From an uncultured Mailhella sp. (GTDB taxonomy: Bacteria; Desulfobacterota; Desulfovibrionia; Desulfovibrionales; Desulfovibrionaceae): a stretch of DNA of 6,913 nucleotides. Under the pieces are notes generated by a model that had not been told where the DNA came from, made no database searches, and was given only the letters and a program-made list of their open reading frames with translations. Both the position numbers and the translations under genes were made by a program. Below, piece after piece: positions 6,452 to 6,913 of the stretch (position 1 is its first letter; every line of letters begins with the position of its first letter). Where the stretch lies: NCBI GenBank assembly GCA_910577155.1, contig CAJTMS010000071.1, positions 1 to 6,913 of the forward strand, written 5' to 3'.

Positions 6452-6688
6452 ATGGCAGAATGTCCAAAATGTAACGGCACAGGCAGAGAATCCTGCGGAG
6501 TTTGCTGGGGAGGTCAAAGACAAATCCTTTGCATGGGATGCAGCGGACGTGGTTACATCAAACACGAAGACGGCACCAAAGAAACCTGTAAGCGTTGCCA
6601 TGGCGCAAAAGTGTATATTCCCTTGAGCTGCCCAAAATGCGACAACAGCAAACCTTGCCCGCACTGCGGCGGAACAGGACAAGTATAA
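6452..6688 (+). CDS. DnaJ-type zinc-finger-only microprotein (six CxxC motifs)
   Basis: A 78-residue protein made almost wholly of cysteine knuckles: CPKCNGTG (C4, C7), CGVC (C15, C18), CMGCSGRG (C27, C30), CKRCHGAK (C46, C49), CPKC (C60, C63) and CPHCGGTG (C69, C72). The CxxCxGxG form is that of the cysteine-rich domain of DnaJ/Hsp40, which has four such repeats and binds two zinc ions; here six CxxC pairs could hold up to three. There is no J domain, G/F region, peptide-binding domain, signal peptide or membrane segment. A strong GGAG site (6441-6444) lies 7 nt before the ATG, and a good -10 box lies upstream. Known DnaJ-type fingers act in disulfide handling and unfolded-protein binding; a chaperone or redox accessory role is inference. 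A tryptophan-rich knuckle (CGVCWGG) is unusual for DnaJ. Confidence 0.88.
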   Translation: MAECPKCNGTGRESCGVCWGGQRQILCMGCSGRGYIKHEDGTKETCKRCHGAKVYIPLSCPKCDNSKPCPHCGGTGQV

Positions 6689-6700
6689 GTATTTTTTATA

Positions 6701-6802
6701 CAGGGGAAAAACTTTATCTCTGCTGTCTATTTGCGTAAAGCTGCTCACTCGCTAACGCAAACGACTTTGTCCCTTCGGTAACTGAAAAAGTTTCTTCCCC
6801 TG
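6701..6802. repeat. Imperfect palindrome with nested hairpin, intergenic
   Basis: The outer arms CAGGGGAA-AAACTTT (6701-6715) and AAAGTTT-C-TTCCCCTG (6787-6802) pair over 15 bp with one bulged base. Inside, TTTGCGT (6730-6736) pairs with ACGCAAA (6755-6761), with a further AGC/GCT pairing inside it. It starts 13 nt after the zinc-finger gene's stop codon. It may be a transcription terminator, an mRNA 3' stabiliser, or a copy of a dispersed intergenic repeat; no second copy is in this window, and no uridine run follows the outer stem directly. Confidence 0.6.
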
Positions 6803-6821
6803 CCCCTTTACAAAACTTTTT
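6785..6821 (+). terminator. Weak candidate terminator overlapping the palindrome's right arm
   Basis: AAAAAGTTT (6785-6793) can pair with AAACTTTTT (6813-6821), giving nine base pairs with one G-C pair and a 19-nt pyrimidine-rich loop, ending in a T run. The left arm of this hairpin is the same stretch that closes the larger palindrome, so the two structures exclude each other. The stem is too poor in G-C pairs to be a confident terminator. Confidence 0.3.
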
Positions 6822-6913
6822 AATCTTTAAATATCACAAGAATAAATTTTATTTGCGCAGTTATAGAAAGAGGTTGATAATCAATTACCTATAAAACGCA
6901 TCTTCCTGTTTTT
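6822..6913. other. Non-coding right end of the window
   Basis: No convincing gene is seen. On the plus strand TTGCGC (6853-6858), a 17-nt gap and GATAAT (6876-6881) could be a promoter for a gene beyond the edge. On the minus strand all three frames are open from the edge only for about 7 to 10 codons, so the tail of an incoming gene cannot be excluded or proved. Confidence 0.3.

Noticed and set aside
6683..6701. GTATAA/TTATAC inverted repeat just after the zinc-finger gene
   Set aside because: Six AT-rich pairs with a T-rich loop are too weak to be called a terminator.
6374..6748. A 124-codon open frame on the minus strand
   Set aside because: It lies opposite the cysteine-rich gene, whose repeated CxxC codons and strong ribosome binding site show the plus strand is coding; the minus product has no recognisable pattern and runs into the palindrome.
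6874..6896. TTGATA followed by TATAAA as a promoter
   Set aside because: The gap is only about 10 nt, too short for a sigma-70 promoter.

Overview
The window reads as chromosomal DNA from an AT-rich bacterium. The best guess is a low-G+C member of the Desulfovibrionaceae. This rests on the general look of the proteins (a NoeA-type methyltransferase, a desulfovibrio-like PaaK followed by a PHP-domain relative, and small zinc-ribbon proteins), not on a marker gene, so the assignment is tentative. There are nine protein-coding genes (one cut by the left edge) and no rRNA, tRNA, CRISPR array, transposase or phage gene.

Layout. (1) Bases 1-1918, minus strand: a three-gene cell-envelope-type operon. 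It runs from a 65-residue secreted or membrane microprotein with a YIDPGTGS motif, through a 465-residue protein with a NoeA-type N-terminal half and a SAM-methyltransferase C-terminal half, to a membrane protein running off the left edge. Its G+C falls to about 20% at the edge, well below the rest. The microprotein's ribosome binding site lies inside a predicted hairpin. (2) Bases 2064-4209, minus strand: a housekeeping operon of rsfS (ribosome silencing factor), gpmI (cofactor-independent phosphoglycerate mutase) and a small zinc-ribbon protein. The genes are 2 nt apart or overlap by 4 nt, and the operon ends in a clear intrinsic terminator at 2027-2054. (3) Bases 4373-6360, plus strand: paaK (phenylacetate-CoA ligase) overlaps by 4 nt a PHP-like protein that has lost most expected metal ligands. 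(4) Bases 6452-6688, plus strand: a 78-residue protein built almost entirely of six CxxC motifs like the DnaJ zinc-finger domain, with its own promoter and ribosome binding site. (5) Bases 6701-6821: a structured, non-coding imperfect palindrome.

How the parts work together. rsfS and gpmI link translational shutdown and glycolysis only through shared transcription. PaaK would activate aryl-acetates to CoA thioesters; its coupled PHP-like partner is probably non-catalytic. The NoeA-like/DPGTGS operon looks like an envelope or polysaccharide modification module, but its substrate cannot be read from sequence.

The least explained items are the degenerate PHP protein, the two-part kinase-like/methyltransferase protein with its microprotein partner, the SD-masking hairpin, the zinc-finger-only protein and the 3' palindrome. 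No complete new defence or mobile system is visible.
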